Positions 62,434 to 64,000 of a DNA stretch of 64,000 nt are shown here, in pieces. Made by a program: the position numbers and the translations under genes. This DNA comes from Drosophila persimilis (lineage: Eukaryota > Arthropoda > Insecta > Diptera > Drosophilidae). The first letter of the stretch is position 1; each line of letters begins with the position of its first letter. The notes beneath the pieces are model-generated. The model had not been told where the DNA came from. It worked only from the letters and a program-made list of their open reading frames with translations, and ran no database searches. The stretch is from assembly GCF_003286085.1 (NCBI RefSeq), contig NW_020825706.1, positions 558,001 through 622,000 on the forward strand. The letters run 5' to 3'.

Positions 62434-63748
62434 CTATTTCGGCTGACTGTCCAGAACGGGATTAATTGTCTTCCCTCCAAAGATCTGACCCCATCCAATC
62501 AAACTGCAAGCAGAGAATGTCATTAGATTAGTATGATTGGACGGGTGATGCTGGCTGTGTAGTACTTACCGCCAATGGTTCTCCACACGTCTGCTGAGGG
62601 CAATCTTCTCGCCCTTCTCGGTACACACCGGAGTTGTGAGCACAATCTTGGCCAAATCACCCTTGGTGGCCGAGATGCGGCCGCCAGTGCTGAGCGATCC
62701 AATGTTGACCAGCAGGATCTCGTTCTTCTGCAGCTTCTCGACACGCGCACCCTTCTTGTCGCCATCCGTACGTACGCCGAGCAGGCGACGCAACAGGTAG
62801 TATGAAATTTCCAGCTCCTGATAGATGTCCGGCAGCTGTCCGACGGCACCCAGCACCTGGCCCACCAAACGATCGGCACGACAGAGCGTGGGATCGATTT
62901 TGGTGCCCACACCGATCAGGCCACCAGGAACGGCATACTGCAGTTCGTTCTGTTCGGCAAACAGTGAAACGATCCGCGAGAATATGGGGCGGCAGGTAAT
63001 GTTGCCATCGCTGTCCTTGGTCACGACACCGGGACGCACTTCGATCTCCTGGCCCACCTTCAGCACACCGCTCAGAATGGAGCCACCGGCGACGCCGCCC
63101 TTCAGGTCCTGCACCTCACAGCCCGGCTTGTTCACATCGAAGGAGCGGATGACAATCAGACGGGGCGGCGCATTAAAGTCCCGCTGCGGTACAGGAATCT
63201 TGTTCACAATATATTCACAGAGCACATCAATGTTGTATTTGAGCTGGGCCGAAATGGGTATAATCGGCGCGCCCTCGGCAACGGTGCCCTGGACAAACTT
63301 GGTGATCTCCTCGTACTGCTCCTTCGCCTGGCTCTCCTTGATCAGATCGATTTTGTTTTGCAATATCAAGATCTGTTTCAGTTTCATGATCTCAATGGCA
63401 GCCAAATGCTCAGAGGTTTGCGGTTGAGGGCAGGATTCATTGCCTGCAAGCACAAAAGGTTAGCTTAGCTAATGCCAGGAGATTGGAGATGTAGATTGGA
63501 TAATCACTCACCAGCAATGAGCAGCAGTGCGGCATCCATTACAGCGGCACCGTTCAACATGGTGGCCATAAGAATGTCGTGACCGGGGCAATCCACAAAG
63601 CTCACATGCCGCACCAGTCTGAAATTGCCAGAGCAGGCGGGTCGCGTGCAGGGCAAGCTGTCATCCTTGCTCGAGGCATCCGAAACAAAGCTGGCCGGGC
63701 GCGGGCACTTGGGATTGTCGCACTTGTAGATTTTGGCATTGGCATAAC
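62434..63748 (-). CDS. eIF2gamma: Translation initiation factor eIF2 subunit gamma (3' exons only)
   Basis: GTP-binding subunit of eIF2, which delivers initiator Met-tRNA to the 40S ribosome. Exons 63748-63512, 63443-62570 and 62503-62434 encode about 393 C-terminal residues. The part present begins [17 protein letters not shown] with the zinc-knuckle cysteines, then G3 DCPGHD, G4 NKID and the G5-like PIISAQ-type PISAQ, domains II and III, and ends NPVLDSQPK. The first ~80 residues with the P-loop (G1) and switch 1 are missing: they are in upstream exons beyond the right edge. In Drosophila those exons are shared with Su(var)3-9 by alternative splicing, and the exon boundary seen here (just before YANAK) is where the shared part ends in D. 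melanogaster as I recall it. Confidence 0.95.
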
Positions 63749-64000
63749 CTGGAAAACATATCGAAACAAGAATGCACACAAATGAAAACCTTTAAGCTCT
63801 TAATAAACCACCGAGCATCCATAGCCACCACTATATAACGTGCCATAATCTTTACAAATTGTATCTTATTTATTTGTATAATTCTGTTTATTTTTAATTG
63901 ATAATGTGATATTTGGACAGTAATATATAGTCATATATCCTACATAAATAGTGATTTCAAATGCAATGTCAAATTGATAATAACAATAATAAAGTGCATG
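63749..64000 (-). other. Intron upstream of eIF2gamma exon 3 (runs off the window)
   Basis: AT-rich, no coding sequence. On the minus strand there are AATAAA hexamers near 63872 and 63889; these could terminate the Su(var)3-9 alternative transcript, whose specific exons should lie just beyond the right edge. Confidence 0.5.

Overview
The window is eukaryotic DNA from a Drosophila species. Coding exons are split by many 50-70 nt introns, the core-promoter motifs are fly ones (DRE TATCGATA, Ohler Motif 1 and Motif 6), and the genes are close homologues of D. melanogaster genes: RhoGAP92B, Caf1-55, Art3, mRpS10, tefu (ATM), Hsc70-4, Amt and eIF2gamma. From memory most of these map to 88D-E of D. 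melanogaster 3R and RhoGAP92B to 92B, so this looks like Muller element E of a non-melanogaster species with a different local order. Names rest on protein reading; no search was run.

Layout. 1-11.6 kb: three tandem SLC22-type organic solute carrier paralogues on + (the first cut by the window start), with a fatty acyl-CoA reductase on - between the second and third. 12.5-13.3 kb: two small single-pass membrane proteins on +, 46 nt apart, probably on one dicistronic mRNA. 14.7-22.1 kb: the BAR-RhoGAP gene RhoGAP92B on -, five coding exons with large introns. 22.5-24.1 kb: an array of a local repeat. 24.7-25.0 kb: a small two-exon + gene. 25.6-33.2 kb: dense housekeeping block (MpaB-like oxygenase -, Caf1-55 +, Art3 -, mRpS10 +) plus a takeout/JHBP secreted protein +. 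34.4-44.3 kb: ATM kinase tefu on -, 28 coding exons that I joined into one 2781-codon frame. 44.5-45.7 kb: the same repeat duplicated in tandem in front of Hsc70-4. 47.5-49.4 kb: Hsc70-4 coding exon. 50.2-52.0 kb: ammonium transporter Amt on -. 53.9-59.4 kb: a VWFC/transmembrane/PPxY gene on + whose reading frame is interrupted by one in-frame TGA just before its only transmembrane segment. 62.4-63.7 kb: the 3' exons of eIF2gamma on -; its first exons (shared with Su(var)3-9 in flies) lie beyond the right edge.

Most notable: (1) the TGA-C at 55723-55725, after which the same frame runs another 1120 codons through four exons and encodes the transmembrane helix, so the gene appears to switch between secreted and membrane-anchored products by stop-codon readthrough (UGA-to-UGG editing or a nonsense allele are alternatives); (2) a repeat family that ends in a Motif 6 + Motif 1 core promoter and sits directly upstream of three unrelated genes in the window, RhoGAP92B, Hsc70-4 (twice) and the VWFC gene, suggesting a dispersed or mobile promoter; (3) several small genes or exons recovered only by splice reasoning (dicistronic pair, 24.7 kb gene, terminal TM exon of the reductase, a possible TATA-driven 37-residue gene).
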